A DNA stretch of 64,000 nucleotides from Thermodesulfatator indicus DSM 15286 (GTDB lineage Bacteria; Desulfobacterota; Thermodesulfobacteria; Thermodesulfobacteriales; Thermodesulfatatoraceae): the NCBI RefSeq assembly GCF_000217795.1, contig NC_015681.1:2099244-2163243 (forward strand), read 5' to 3'. The notes beneath the pieces are model-generated. The model saw only the letters and a list, made by a program, of their open reading frames with translations. It ran no database searches and was not told the origin of the DNA. Positions 17,170 to 26,045 of this stretch are shown here, piece by piece. The number at the start of each line of letters is the position of its first letter. Position 1 is the stretch's first letter. A program made the position numbers and the translations under genes.

Positions 17170-18242
17170 CAGTTTTGGTCATCGGCTTTTTCAGCAGGGT
17201 ATAGGTGGACATCTCTTTGCGGAAAGGGAATAGTGATGCCTTCCTCAGCAAAGCGCTCATGTATGCGTTTTATCAACGCGTGGGTGGCCGGGCCTTTGTG
17301 TCGGGGGTGATCTACCCAGCAGAGAAGCTCAAGATCAATAGAAGAGTCACCGAAATTACGATACCGTATCCGTGGTTCAGGGAATTTTTCCACATAAGGG
17401 GCGTCTTTTACCAGGTCAAGCAAAACCTTTTCTACCTTTTCAAGGTCAGAACCATAGGCCACGCCTACCGGAAGCCTTAGGCGGAAGCGGGGTTCAGGGG
17501 CACTTTCGTTAATTATTTTGGAATTCGCCATGATGGAGTTGGGGATGGTAATAATAATGTCGTCTCTTGTGCGAATTCGGGTTGAGCGAATACCTACATC
17601 TACGACCTCGCCACGCTCACCAGAATCAAGAATAATGTAGTCCCCGACTTTGTAAGTGCGGTCTAGAAAAAGAGATATCCCGCCAAAGAAATTGGCCAAG
17701 GTTTCGCGAGCGGCAAGAGCCACCGCCACACCCACAATACCTGCCGAGGCCAGAAGCGGCGTGATGTTAATTTGCCAGAGGCTTAGAAGGACTAGAGTTC
17801 CAGTTAGAAAAATGATTACGTAGGCGACGTTTTTAAGAAGAATAAGCATGTCCGCCCCAAGGTGGCCGAAACGCTCGGCAAAGTAACTTTTACGCTTAGT
17901 TATCCAGCGGACAAGGCGAAAGGCCGTAATCATCCAGATTAAGACGATTATGCTCTTTATGAGGTTTGTGGCGATAAACTCTATTCGGCCACCAGGATTT
18001 ATTTCATAAATAGCGTGAAGCGGGCCAAGGAGGACAACGTTTAGGACTACCGGCCAGTGAAAGAACTGCAAAAGTTCATCATCAGTGGAAAAAGAGGTTC
18101 TTTTAACTAGGCGTCTTAGAACTTTTTTAAAGGTCAAGTCAACTATTTTGGCAATAACAAGATAAGTAAAAATTATGGCGAGAGGGCCAAGCCAGGCGTG
18201 CGAGGTAAGTTTAAACCACCAAACTTTGAGAGATTCAGTCAT
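17169..18242 (-). CDS. MscS-family mechanosensitive channel
   Basis: 357-aa inner-membrane protein with about four to five N-terminal membrane helices. The pore-lining helix and beta domain are evident: LLASAGIVGVAVALAARETL then NFFGGISLFLDRTYKVGDYI, then GEVVDVGIRSTRIRTRDDIIITIPNS. This is the classic MscS core, giving osmotic protection or small-solute efflux. First gene of the minus-strand run 18242-12745. Its start is about 40 bp from an inverted repeat copy. Confidence 0.93.
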   Translation of the reverse strand: MTESLKVWWFKLTSHAWLGPLAIIFTYLVIAKIVDLTFKKVLRRLVKRTSFSTDDELLQFFHWPVVLNVVLLGPLHAIYEINPGGRIEFIATNLIKSIIVLIWMITAFRLVRWITKRKSYFAERFGHLGADMLILLKNVAYVIIFLTGTLVLLSLWQINITPLLASAGIVGVAVALAARETLANFFGGISLFLDRTYKVGDYIILDSGERGEVVDVGIRSTRIRTRDDIIITIPNSIMANSKIINESAPEPRFRLRLPVGVAYGSDLEKVEKVLLDLVKDAPYVEKFPEPRIRYRNFGDSSIDLELLCWVDHPRHKGPATHALIKRIHERFAEEGITIPFPQRDVHLYPAEKADDQN

Positions 18243-18281
18243 GTCAAAAACTATATCCGAGAGAAAAAAACGTTACAAGAA

Positions 18282-18355
18282 AGGGACAGGCGAAATTTTT
18301 AAGTTCTTCATAATCTAGACCGAAAAAGGATAAGAGGGACGGGCGAAACATTTTT
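18282..18355 (-). repeat. Two inverted repeat copies upstream of the RAYT gene
   Basis: GGGACAGGCGAAATTTTT at 18283-18300 and GGGACGGGCGAAACATTTTT at 18336-18355. Both are reverse-oriented relative to the copies downstream of the transposase, so the gene is bracketed by inverted elements. The first is the exact reverse complement of bases 19423-19440 over 18 nt. Confidence 0.85.
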
Positions 18356-18367
18356 AGGAGGTTTGGC

Positions 18368-19213
18368 ATGCCTAGAATCCCCCGCTTACTTATCAACAGC
18401 CCTAAAGCGGCTTATCATATAATCTCGCGCACGGCTTTACCTGGCTACGAGGTTTTAGGAGAGGAAGAAAAAGATCACCTGCTAAATCTTATCCGCTGGT
18501 TGTCACAAGTCTATTTCGTCGAAGTTTACGGCTTCGCTATTATGGGCAATCATTTTCATCTCCTTTGCCGTATGCTTTCTGAAGAACAATTCTCCGACGA
18601 AGAGGTAAAAAGTCGCATCAAACTTTATTATCAGGATAAACGCAAAGTATTCTTTTACGAGGAGTTAATCACCAAGTGGCGTGACAAGTTAGCGAGCCTT
18701 TCTCGCTATGTCCAGGACATAAAGCAGCGCTTCTCTCGCTGGTATAACAAACGACATGAACGAAAAGGTTACTTCTGGGCGGACAGGTTTAAATCCGTAA
18801 TCATCGAAACCGGTGAAGCTCTGCTCAACTGCCTGGCTTACATAGAACTAAACCCTGTTAGGGCAGGGATTGTAGAAAAGCCAGAGGATTACCGCTGGTG
18901 CTCACTTGGTTACAGGACAAGATCAGGGCCAGACAAGACTTTCTTGTCGCTTAACCTCGGTCTTTCCGCTTATACCAACAAGTCCGAAAGAGAACAATTT
19001 GATCTATATAGAAATTTTGTGTATGGAAAAGGCGAAATAGGTGAGCCAGACAATTTTGACAAAGCAAAAAGATTTACTTATCGACTACGTCATTTCACAG
19101 AAAGTTTGTTAATTGGTTCAAAACATTTTATAGATGAAACGAAAAACGACTTAAAGAAACTTTTCACTAAAAAGCAAAAAAAATTCATATGTGACGAAAT
19201 ATACTCCCTTTGA
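18368..19213 (+). CDS. REP-associated tyrosine transposase (RAYT, TnpA_REP / Y1 HuH family)
   Basis: 281 aa, strong RBS AGGAGG 9 nt before ATG. The HuH nuclease motif is HFH at residues 62-64 (IMGNHFHLLCR). The catalytic-Tyr helix is RYVQDIKQRFSRWYNKRH, followed by KGYFWADRFKSVII and YIELNPVRAGIV, the standard RAYT block order. RAYTs cleave and mobilise short palindromic REP sequences rather than themselves. It appears intact. It is flanked by two inverted copies on each side of a TTCGCCTGTCCC repeat, its likely substrate. Transcription is against the MscS operon. Confidence 0.92.
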   Translation: MPRIPRLLINSPKAAYHIISRTALPGYEVLGEEEKDHLLNLIRWLSQVYFVEVYGFAIMGNHFHLLCRMLSEEQFSDEEVKSRIKLYYQDKRKVFFYEELITKWRDKLASLSRYVQDIKQRFSRWYNKRHERKGYFWADRFKSVIIETGEALLNCLAYIELNPVRAGIVEKPEDYRWCSLGYRTRSGPDKTFLSLNLGLSAYTNKSEREQFDLYRNFVYGKGEIGEPDNFDKAKRFTYRLRHFTESLLIGSKHFIDETKNDLKKLFTKKQKKFICDEIYSL

Positions 19214-19555
19214 AAACAACTAAAAGCAGATTTTTATGCCAAATATTCTAAATTTAAAGATTTCACCGGTTTTATAGTGAGAAAAGACTATTTTGACCTA
19301 CAAGCTTCATTTTCTACCCTGGTATAAACTAAAAATCTTATCAGAAATCCCATCTGCTACCTAATAATGACAAATTTCCTAAGAGTGCTTGAGAAGAATG
19401 CTTGAGAAATTGATCATTTCAAAAATTTTTCGCCTGTCCCTATGTTTGTTTAATCTACGTTGCATCTGTATTCGCCTGTCCCTAAACTCAAAAGGGTTTT
19501 GCTTCCCTCTTGAGAGCGTGTTAAAAAGAAAAGCGAAGAAAACCGGGAGGCTTTT
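19214..19555. other. Intergenic region between RAYT and purQ, repeat copies only
   Basis: 342 bp without a gene of family character. AT-rich at first, then a short direct repeat TGCTTGAGAA twice (19387-19411), two copies of the RAYT repeat (19423-19482), and the GGGAGG RBS of purQ (19545-19550). Confidence 0.75.
19423..19482 (+). repeat. Two repeat copies downstream of the RAYT gene
   Basis: AAAAATTTTTCGCCTGTCCC at 19421-19440 and TATTCGCCTGTCCCTAAA at 19469-19486, direct orientation. Together with the inverted upstream pair they bracket the transposase within about 1.2 kb. Confidence 0.85.
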
Positions 19556-20377
19556 ATGGCTCAAAAGAAAGTTAAAGTCATTGTTACAGCCGGTTACGGT
19601 ACTAATTGCGAGAGAGAAACAGCCCATGTGTGTCGTGAGGCCGGTGCAGACACAGTAGATATTGTTCACCTAAGTGAACTTATTTACGGAGAGAAGCGCC
19701 TTAATGATTATCATCTCCTTTGCCTTCCTGGTGGTTTTCTCGATGGAGACCACCTCGGGGCCGCTAAGGCTGGAGCGCACCGCTTTCGTTATGCCAGAGT
19801 AAAAGGCCAAGAGGAACGCCTTCTTGACCAAATCTTCAACCTTATAGAAAAAGGCGGCCTCATCATAGGTATTTGTAATGGTTTTCAGCTGCTAGTTAAG
19901 CTAGGGCTCTTACCTGGTTTTGACGGAGACTACACTCAGAGGCTTGCAAGTCTTACCTACAACGATTCTGGCCGTTTTGAAGATCGCTGGGTTAAACTAA
20001 TCATTAATCAGGCCTCACCTTGTGTTTTTACCAAAGGTTTAAAAGAAATGTTTTTACCCATAAGACATGGGGAAGGGAAATTCATTGTAAAAGATGACGA
20101 AGTTCTCAAAAGGCTTAAAGCCCAGAACCAAATAGTATGCCAATATATTCATCCAGAAACTGGTGATCCAACCATGGAATACCCTTTTAACCCCAACGGC
20201 TCAATTTTAGGCATTGCTGGTATTTGCGACGAAACCGGCCGTATTTTTGGGCTGATGCCCCATCCAGAGGCATACAACCACGAAACCAATCACCCTCGCT
20301 GGCGTCGTGAAAAAATAAAAGACCCTTTGGGAACTACTATTTTCAAAAACGCCATAAATTACATTCGTGAGTATTAA
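19556..20377 (+). CDS. purQ: Phosphoribosylformylglycinamidine synthase, glutaminase subunit
   Basis: 273 aa class I glutamine amidotransferase supplying ammonia to PurL in purine synthesis. Nucleophile C107 sits in GICNGFQLL. The His-Glu pair is in GLMPHPEAYN near residue 244. The N-terminal AGYGTNCERETAHVCREAG and LPGGFLDGDHLGAAKAGAH are PurQ signatures. RBS GGGAGG precedes ATG. purL is not adjacent in the window. At ~270 aa it is the longer PurQ form found in many anaerobes. Confidence 0.93.
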   Translation: MAQKKVKVIVTAGYGTNCERETAHVCREAGADTVDIVHLSELIYGEKRLNDYHLLCLPGGFLDGDHLGAAKAGAHRFRYARVKGQEERLLDQIFNLIEKGGLIIGICNGFQLLVKLGLLPGFDGDYTQRLASLTYNDSGRFEDRWVKLIINQASPCVFTKGLKEMFLPIRHGEGKFIVKDDEVLKRLKAQNQIVCQYIHPETGDPTMEYPFNPNGSILGIAGICDETGRIFGLMPHPEAYNHETNHPRWRREKIKDPLGTTIFKNAINYIREY

Positions 20378-20383
20378 CTATAG

Positions 20384-21106
20384 ATGACTGCCACTCAACC
20401 TGAAGAACCTTACAAGCTAGCGTTAACAGCGCTAGAAAAAGTGCGCCGTAAATTAATTTTCGGAGCGGTAAGTTTATTACTGTTGACAGTTAGTTTCTAT
20501 ATAATTTCGCCTCGTATTATTACTCTTCTACAGCGCCACTTAAATCAGGAGCTTGCTTTTTTTGGTGTGTTTGAACCGTTTCTTGCCTTAGTAAAGGTGG
20601 CCATTGTTTGCAGTATTTTAGTTTTGCTTCCCTATATTTTATGGCTTATCTGGCTTGTTTTTTGTGAAGTTTTTGGTTTTAGGCGCCGTACAGGTTTTCT
20701 ATTCATTCTGGTGGGTATGTTTCTCTTTTACGGTGGAGTCTGTTTTTGCTATTTTATTACCTTACCTTACGGCGTAAAATTTTTACTATCCTTCCAGAAA
20801 GAAAATATTGTACCCGCTATTTCAGTAGGGCATTTTGTTAACTTTTGTGGTATGTTTTTGCTGGCTTTTGGAACTATTTTTGAGCTTCCTCTTATCATGG
20901 TGTTATTGAGCAAGGCAGGAATAATTAATCCTCACACTGTAGGGCGGTTCAGGCGACATGCCATTTTGATAATAGCCATTCTGGCCGCAGTGCTTACCCC
21001 CACCCCTGATGCCTTTAACATGGCTCTAATGGCTGTGCCTCTTTACCTTCTTTTTGAGATAGGGCTTATCTGCAGTAAAATAGCGGTAAGAGAAAAAGTA
21101 CAATAA
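20384..21106 (+). CDS. tatC: Sec-independent protein translocase TatC
   Basis: 240-aa protein with six predicted membrane helices. It carries the TatC signature: GVFEPFLALVKV, EVFGFRR, FGTIFELPLI and the closing LTPTPDAFNMALMAVPLYLL-FEIG. The usual N-terminal HLxELR is degenerate (ALEKVRRK). TatC recognises twin-arginine signals; tatA/B are not in the window. Six bp after purQ, so likely co-transcribed. Confidence 0.93.
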   Translation: MTATQPEEPYKLALTALEKVRRKLIFGAVSLLLLTVSFYIISPRIITLLQRHLNQELAFFGVFEPFLALVKVAIVCSILVLLPYILWLIWLVFCEVFGFRRRTGFLFILVGMFLFYGGVCFCYFITLPYGVKFLLSFQKENIVPAISVGHFVNFCGMFLLAFGTIFELPLIMVLLSKAGIINPHTVGRFRRHAILIIAILAAVLTPTPDAFNMALMAVPLYLLFEIGLICSKIAVREKVQ

Positions 21107-21447
21107 CGAAGTAAGACCCATCCCATTCATAAATTAAGCGTAAATTATCATCTATTTTAATCTATACAATCTAGATATGAGTTCAGCATGAATCTATCAC
21201 TAGAGTAATTTAAAGTTTTTTATCTACGATTGCTTCGCTTCGCTCGTAATGACTCAATTGTCGCCTATTTAGTGACACAATTAATATAAGGCTTATTGAT
21301 GAAAAGGCATCTTCAGAAGAGCTTTTTAAAGTATTACAAGAAACGATAACCCCCTTACTTAAGAAAGTAATAACACATCTCAAAAACTTAAGAAAAACTT
21401 TAGAATTGGGTTAAATAAGACAGGGCCCGGTGTCCCGGGCCTTTTCA
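21107..21447. other. Intergenic with gene remnant
   Basis: Contains a palindromic family-2 relative (ATTGCTTCGCTTCGCTCGTAAT, about 21229-21250). It also holds an open frame 21253-21414 with no ATG/GTG/TTG start, reading RLIDEKASSEELFKVLQETI then TPLLKKVITHLKNL..., a helical C-terminal remnant of an unidentified gene whose 5' part seems replaced by the repeat. It ends just before a terminator. Confidence 0.5.
21423..21446 (+). terminator. Rho-independent terminator
   Basis: Seven-bp GC stem GGCCCGG (21424-21430), TGTC loop, CCGGGCC (21435-21441), then TTTT. Suits termination of the plus-strand purQ-tatC transcript against the convergent GGT gene. Confidence 0.8.
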
Positions 21448-22920
21448 TTAAACTACCTTAAAAACACCAGCCCGTCTTTCGTCAGCTGCACCCTCAAAGT
21501 GGTCATCAACCAAGTGAACTCCACCAAAATATAAGTCTTTTTCTGGCCAGACGTTTACCGGGCAAGAAAGCTCAGCCAGAATTTCTTCAGATACGCCCGG
21601 TTCAACTTGAAGTACTTCGCCATCATAGTGCAATCGCGGGTCAGAAACAGCCTTTTCTGGTGACAAATGAAAATAGGCCAGGTTAACGATAACCTCAAAG
21701 ATGGCCGAACGAATGCGTTTACTTCCGCCACTTCCAAGGGCTATTCCCCGGCCATCCAGAAAACAAATACTTGGGGCCATCATGGAAGATATGCGTAGTC
21801 CTGGCGGATCAGCAAAAAAACCGCGAGGGTGAAGGTCATCTTCACCCATAATGTTATTTAGCACAATGCCTGTTCCAGGAGCAAGAAAACCTGAGGCCTC
21901 GCCAAAAGTCATGGTAAGAGAAGCCAGGTTTCCGGCCCTATCAGCTACGCTCATGTGAGTGGTGCCACGGGTGGCCAGAGGCCGTTTTAACAGTTCAATG
22001 GCGCGATTAGGATCCTCTTTTACTATTTTTTCTCTAAAATCGTGAACCAGAATCAAAGTTTCAGCCAAGGCTTTTATGTGTTCTTTGCTTAAGAAATCTC
22101 CTCCTTCAAATAGTTCTTCAAATATTTTGAGAGACAAACTAACCATAGGTCCGCCAAACGATGGTGGTGGATTGGTGATAAGCTTTCCTTTTTTGAATTC
22201 GAACTCAAGGGGTTTGCGCCTGATTACCTGGTAGCTTTTGAGATCTTCCAAGGTCAGAAGACCTCCTTCTTCAGCCATCATGTTCGCAATTTTTTGAGCG
22301 ATCTCACCCTGATAAAACTCTTCAAGGCTTTCAGGTAAATTTTCTAAAAAGTTTGCCAGGGCAGGATTTTTAATGATTTCGCCAGGCTCAGGGGGCCTAC
22401 CCTGGGGAAAAAATATACTTTTCATATCTTCGGTAGCGGTAAAAATTGGTGTAAGAAGCTTAAAACAATAGGCCTGAAAAGAATCTATCTCAAAGCCTTC
22501 TCGAGCAAAGCGTACGGCGGGAGCTACTACTTCTTTTAAAGGTAAGGAACCAAGATCCTGATGCAAACTTACCAGTCCTTTTAAAGTTCCTGGTACAGCC
22601 ACAGAGGCAAGCCCTATGTGAAAGTCCTGTGAAGAACCAATAAAATTTATAGTAACGGTTCTAAAATCAAGGTTTTCTGGTTTTTGCTTAAGCCCTTTTC
22701 CAGGAGTATCAACAAAAAAGTCATAAATCAGAATATTTTTATCCTGGGCCTGGTAAACCGTAGCAAAGCCACCTCCGCCGAGGCTTGTTAGGCCGGCCTC
22801 GGTCACCCCTGAGGCAAAAGCCGCCGCACAAATGGCATCAAAGGCGTTCCCTCCGGCCTTTAAGATCTCACATGCTGCTAAGGCTGTATAACGGTTTCCA
22901 CAGGCAATGGCTCCTTTCAT
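21448..22920 (-). CDS. Gamma-glutamyltransferase family (Ntn hydrolase), no signal peptide
   Basis: 490 aa. It begins directly with the family core (ACGNRYTALAACEILKAGGN) and lacks the secretion signal typical of periplasmic GGT, so it should be cytosolic. The autoprocessing nucleophile Thr is in RGTTHMSVAD (about residue 318), preceded by the expected large subunit. The gly-rich GSGGSKRIRSA loop is present. Shorter than E. coli GGT (~580 aa). Starts by ATGA overlap with the GCS2-like gene, so they act together, perhaps in a gamma-glutamyl amide pathway. Confidence 0.88.
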   Translation of the reverse strand: MKGAIACGNRYTALAACEILKAGGNAFDAICAAAFASGVTEAGLTSLGGGGFATVYQAQDKNILIYDFFVDTPGKGLKQKPENLDFRTVTINFIGSSQDFHIGLASVAVPGTLKGLVSLHQDLGSLPLKEVVAPAVRFAREGFEIDSFQAYCFKLLTPIFTATEDMKSIFFPQGRPPEPGEIIKNPALANFLENLPESLEEFYQGEIAQKIANMMAEEGGLLTLEDLKSYQVIRRKPLEFEFKKGKLITNPPPSFGGPMVSLSLKIFEELFEGGDFLSKEHIKALAETLILVHDFREKIVKEDPNRAIELLKRPLATRGTTHMSVADRAGNLASLTMTFGEASGFLAPGTGIVLNNIMGEDDLHPRGFFADPPGLRISSMMAPSICFLDGRGIALGSGGSKRIRSAIFEVIVNLAYFHLSPEKAVSDPRLHYDGEVLQVEPGVSEEILAELSCPVNVWPEKDLYFGGVHLVDDHFEGAADERRAGVFKVV

Positions 22921-24038
22921 TCCCAGAACTCCTTTTGCATAACCGAAATGATTTCGGGAAAGTTAGCGCCCTTTTCAAAAAGCGCAAGCATTTTAAAAGA
23001 AGCAGGTTTTTCTTCAAGGATGGTCTCAATGTGGGTAAGATACTTGGTCGTCTTTAACCTTTCAGCCAAAGGGATAAGTTCTTCTAAAAGTTCATGGGCA
23101 ATGGCAACAAAACTTGTCTTGCGAAGAGTAACGGGATCAACCATCTGGCCGAAAAGTCCATGCCGGGCAGCCTGCCATTTACCAAAGGCAATAGCCTCTT
23201 GAGGGAGGCCTGGTGGGTTTTCTCCATCGAGAAACTTCGCGGCAAGTGCCTGTATAAAAGTTACTATAGCCAAAAGATCCTTTAAACGGCCGGGAACATC
23301 ACAGGCTCTTATTTCTATAGTGCCAAGGGTTGGCTGAATTCTTATATCCCACCAAAGATCTCTAAATCCTTCTACAATTTTTAGTTCCGTCAAAATATTT
23401 ATAACAGTTTCAAATTCCTTCCAGGAAGAAAAACCCCGCGGAAGCCCGGCTAGAGGCAAGACCTCAAAAAGTTTGGTACGGTAAGAATGAAATCCCGTAG
23501 CCCTTCCTCTGTAAAAAGGAGAAGAGGTGCTTAAGGCCAAAAATAGTGGTAAATAAGGCCGCAGGGCATTATAGACCCTTAGCGCCTCTTCGGCTCCGGG
23601 CATACCGATATGAACATGGAACCCTTGGGCTATAAAGCGTCTTCCTACCAGCTCTAATTCTTCAAAAATACGCTTATAACGTTCGTCTTCCCATATGGGT
23701 TGTTCTCCGGGCTTAGCTTCTGGGTGAAGGCTTGACGCAAAAATTAAGGCTTTTTCTTGAGCGGCTAAGTTTTCTAGTGTCTTTATAGACTTTTCCAAAA
23801 AAGTTTCAGCTTCTTCAATTGATTGGCAAACAGGAGTAACTAATTCCAGCATGGATTGATAGGCTTCAGGCTTAAGCCATTGTTTCAACCACGAAGGAGC
23901 CCTTTCAATTAGAAGAGGACCTTTGGGTGTTAACTTGCGCTTTTCAGACGAAAGTACTTGAAGTTCTAGCTCAATGCCAAGTGTTAATGGTTTACTTGTT
24001 TTAAAAGGTATTATTTTACGAATCTTTTTTCTCCACAA
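22917..24038 (-). CDS. YbdK-type carboxylate-amine ligase (GCS2 family)
   Basis: 373 aa starting at TTG 24038. The GCS2 hallmarks are LGIELELQVL (residues ~20-29), GFHVHIGMPG, YRGRATGFHSYRT and TIEIRACDVPG. Members ligate glutamate (or another carboxylate) to an amine or cysteine using ATP; E. coli YbdK has weak glutamate-cysteine ligase activity. Overlaps the M20 gene by 23 nt and GGT by 4 nt. The trio suggests synthesis plus turnover of a gamma-glutamyl compound; this is inference. Confidence 0.87.
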   Translation of the reverse strand: MWRKKIRKIIPFKTSKPLTLGIELELQVLSSEKRKLTPKGPLLIERAPSWLKQWLKPEAYQSMLELVTPVCQSIEEAETFLEKSIKTLENLAAQEKALIFASSLHPEAKPGEQPIWEDERYKRIFEELELVGRRFIAQGFHVHIGMPGAEEALRVYNALRPYLPLFLALSTSSPFYRGRATGFHSYRTKLFEVLPLAGLPRGFSSWKEFETVINILTELKIVEGFRDLWWDIRIQPTLGTIEIRACDVPGRLKDLLAIVTFIQALAAKFLDGENPPGLPQEAIAFGKWQAARHGLFGQMVDPVTLRKTSFVAIAHELLEELIPLAERLKTTKYLTHIETILEEKPASFKMLALFEKGANFPEIISVMQKEFWE

Positions 24039-25188
24039 GCCTTTTTAAGGCCAATTTAGCCACCTGGGCCAGGAATTTGGCTCCAATAGGGAGAACCTGT
24101 TCATCAAAATTAAACTTGGGACTGTGAGCCGGGGCCTTCTCAAATCCCTTTTTCATAGCACCAAACCTTACAAAACAGCCTGGTACCTTTTGGAGATAAA
24201 AAGAAAAGTCTTCCCCGCCAAGGCTTGGGTGTGGCTGCTTTAAGACTCCTACAGATCCCACCACAAGTTTTGCAGCCTCCCTAGCAATATTTGTTTCTTC
24301 TGGAGAGTTTATCACCGGTGGATAACCTTCTTTAATCTTTAGTTTAACATGAGCTCGATGCAAGTCTCCTACTCCTCTGGCAATACGTTTAAGACCATCA
24401 ATAATGCGTTTTCTTACATCGGGATGTGTGGAACGGATAGTCCCTTCAAGATAAGCTCGCTCAGCAATTACATTGTGCGCTGTGCCTCCTTCAAACTTTC
24501 CCACAGTGATAACACAAGGGTAAGCAGGGTTAACCTCTCGCGAGATAATGGTCTGAATGTTCACTACCAGAAGTGAACCTACCACTACAGCGTCAATGGC
24601 TTCATGGGGCCAGGCCGCATGCCCACCCTTTCCCTCAATATTTATGGTAAAAGTATCTGTAAAAGCACAAATGAGCCCTTCGTTTATGGCTATTTCTCCC
24701 ACCTTGAAATGTCTGTCAATATGACCACCAAAAATAGCTGAAACACCATTAAGGGCCCCGGCTTTTATCATTTCAAGGGCCCCGGCACCGTTTTCTTCAG
24801 CTGGCTGAAAAATAAAGCGAACCCTTCCTGACAATGGTTCAGCTTTAAGAAGACGAGCGGCCCCAAGGAGCATGGCTACGTGACCATCATGGCCACAGGC
24901 ATGCATAACCCCTGGAACTTTTGACGCAAAGGGAAGCCCAGTTTCTTCCTTAAGGGGCAAGGCGTCCATATCGGCTCTTAAGGCTACACAAGGACCTTCA
25001 TGGCCAATTTCAGCAATAATCCCGGTTTTAGCTACTCCTGTGCGGTGGGGGATACCAAGGTTATTTAATTCTTCTGAAATTAAAGAGGCGGTACGGTGTT
25101 CCTGGTAAGATAACTCAGGCCACTCATGAATACGCCGCCTTATTTCTACCAGCCAATCAAAAAAATTTTTTTCGTCTTTTGATTGCAT
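24016..25188 (-). CDS. M20D amidohydrolase / aminoacylase
   Basis: 390-aa dinuclear zinc peptidase-like enzyme. Metal and catalytic motifs: RADMDALPLKEETGLPF, HACGHDGHVAMLLGAA, FQPAEENGAGALEMI and HPSLGGEDFSFY. Hydrolyses N-acyl or small amide bonds (IAA-amino acid hydrolase/N-acetyl-aminoacylase group). First gene of the M20-GCS2-GGT operon. The upstream divergent region is shared with desulfoferrodoxin. Confidence 0.88.
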   Translation of the reverse strand: MQSKDEKNFFDWLVEIRRRIHEWPELSYQEHRTASLISEELNNLGIPHRTGVAKTGIIAEIGHEGPCVALRADMDALPLKEETGLPFASKVPGVMHACGHDGHVAMLLGAARLLKAEPLSGRVRFIFQPAEENGAGALEMIKAGALNGVSAIFGGHIDRHFKVGEIAINEGLICAFTDTFTINIEGKGGHAAWPHEAIDAVVVGSLLVVNIQTIISREVNPAYPCVITVGKFEGGTAHNVIAERAYLEGTIRSTHPDVRKRIIDGLKRIARGVGDLHRAHVKLKIKEGYPPVINSPEETNIAREAAKLVVGSVGVLKQPHPSLGGEDFSFYLQKVPGCFVRFGAMKKGFEKAPAHSPKFNFDEQVLPIGAKFLAQVAKLALKRLVEKKDS

Positions 25189-25301
25189 ATAATTTCATAA
25201 TTTTGTCATCAAACTTAACTTTTGCAAGAACCCTGCGGGCTCTCCTCAATGGTTTCACTTCCTGAACTACCAAATAAAAAATTGGGGATTATGGGGCTAG
25301 A

Positions 25302-25319
25302 TTAGCGAAAAGTCGCTAA
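25302..25319. promoter_or_regulatory. Inverted repeat in the divergent region upstream of dfx
   Basis: TTAGCGA (25302-25308) AAAG TCGCTAA (25313-25319), a perfect 7-bp inverted repeat about 80 bp before the dfx start. A TTGACT at 25336-25341 could be a -35 box, without a convincing -10. Candidate operator; not a known box to me. Confidence 0.35.
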
Positions 25320-25400
25320 AAGTTTTTCAAAAAACTTGACTTTATTAGAAAATTTTATTAGTTTTTAAATAAAAATAATTCTAAACAATAGGAGGACAAT

Positions 25401-25781
25401 ATGGCTCAAAGATTAGAAGTTTATAAGTGCAATCTTTGTGGGAACATTGTAACAGTTTTGCATTCAGGGCAGGGAGTTTTGGTTTGTTGTAACGAACCTA
25501 TGGAATTAATGAAAGAGAATACTACTGACGCCTCTCAGGAAAAGCATGTTCCGGTTATTGAAAAAATAGAAGGTGGCTACAAAGTAAAAGTGGGAAGTGC
25601 GCCTCATCCCATGGACGAGAAGCACTATATTGAGTGGATAGAGCTTATTGCCGGTACCAAATCTTACATTCAGTTTTTAACTCCAGGGGACGCTCCCGAA
25701 GCTGAATTTAAAGTTGAGGCTGACCAGGTAGCCGCCAGAGCTTATTGCAATTTACACGGCCTCTGGAAGGCTAACTTATAG
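25401..25781 (+). CDS. dfx: Desulfoferrodoxin, two-iron superoxide reductase
   Basis: 126 aa, RBS AGGAGG. The N-terminal desulforedoxin-like centre I has C10, C13, C29 and C30 (CNLCG, CCNEPM). The catalytic Fe(His)4Cys centre II is complete: H49, H69, H75, C116 and H119 ([24 protein letters not shown]). It reduces superoxide to peroxide without making oxygen, electrons coming from rubredoxin. Typical of sulfate reducers. The flavodiiron protein follows, forming an oxygen-defence locus. Confidence 0.97.
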   Translation: MAQRLEVYKCNLCGNIVTVLHSGQGVLVCCNEPMELMKENTTDASQEKHVPVIEKIEGGYKVKVGSAPHPMDEKHYIEWIELIAGTKSYIQFLTPGDAPEAEFKVEADQVAARAYCNLHGLWKANL

Positions 25782-26045
25782 AAGAGACCTTTGCTCTTTT
25801 TTTAAAGAGACTGCTTCGCCCTTGTGGACTAAGAGTGACTAAATGGCAGATGGCCGATGACCGATGGCTGGTGGTTCAAGAGATTGCGTCGTCGCCTTCG
25901 GCTCCTCTCTGTTACAAAGTGAAAAGTCGAAGCAATCTTTATCTCGAGCGCGGCAAAGGGATCCAAGATCGCCGCGGCGACTACGGCGCCTCGCGATGAC
26001 CGTTATATATAACACTAAGAAAATTAGTTAGACCAGGAGGGAATT
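25782..26045. other. Intergenic, palindromic repeat mosaic between dfx and fprA
   Basis: Contains family-2-like palindromic fragments (GACTGCTTCG, AGCAATCTTTATCTCGAGCG, CGCCGCGGCG) and the inverted 15-mer CCGATGGCTGGTGGT (25861-25875) shared with 12629-12643. Ends in the GGAGGG RBS of the next gene. No ORF. Confidence 0.7.

Noticed and set aside
16813-25188. Single gamma-glutamyl gene cluster including the GGCT-like gene
   Set aside because: The GGCT-like gene is in a different operon, separated by MscS, RAYT, purQ and tatC, so a direct link is not supported.
25336-25371. Sigma-70 promoter for dfx
   Set aside because: TTGACT is present but no -10 hexamer is at 16-18 bp; not called as a promoter.
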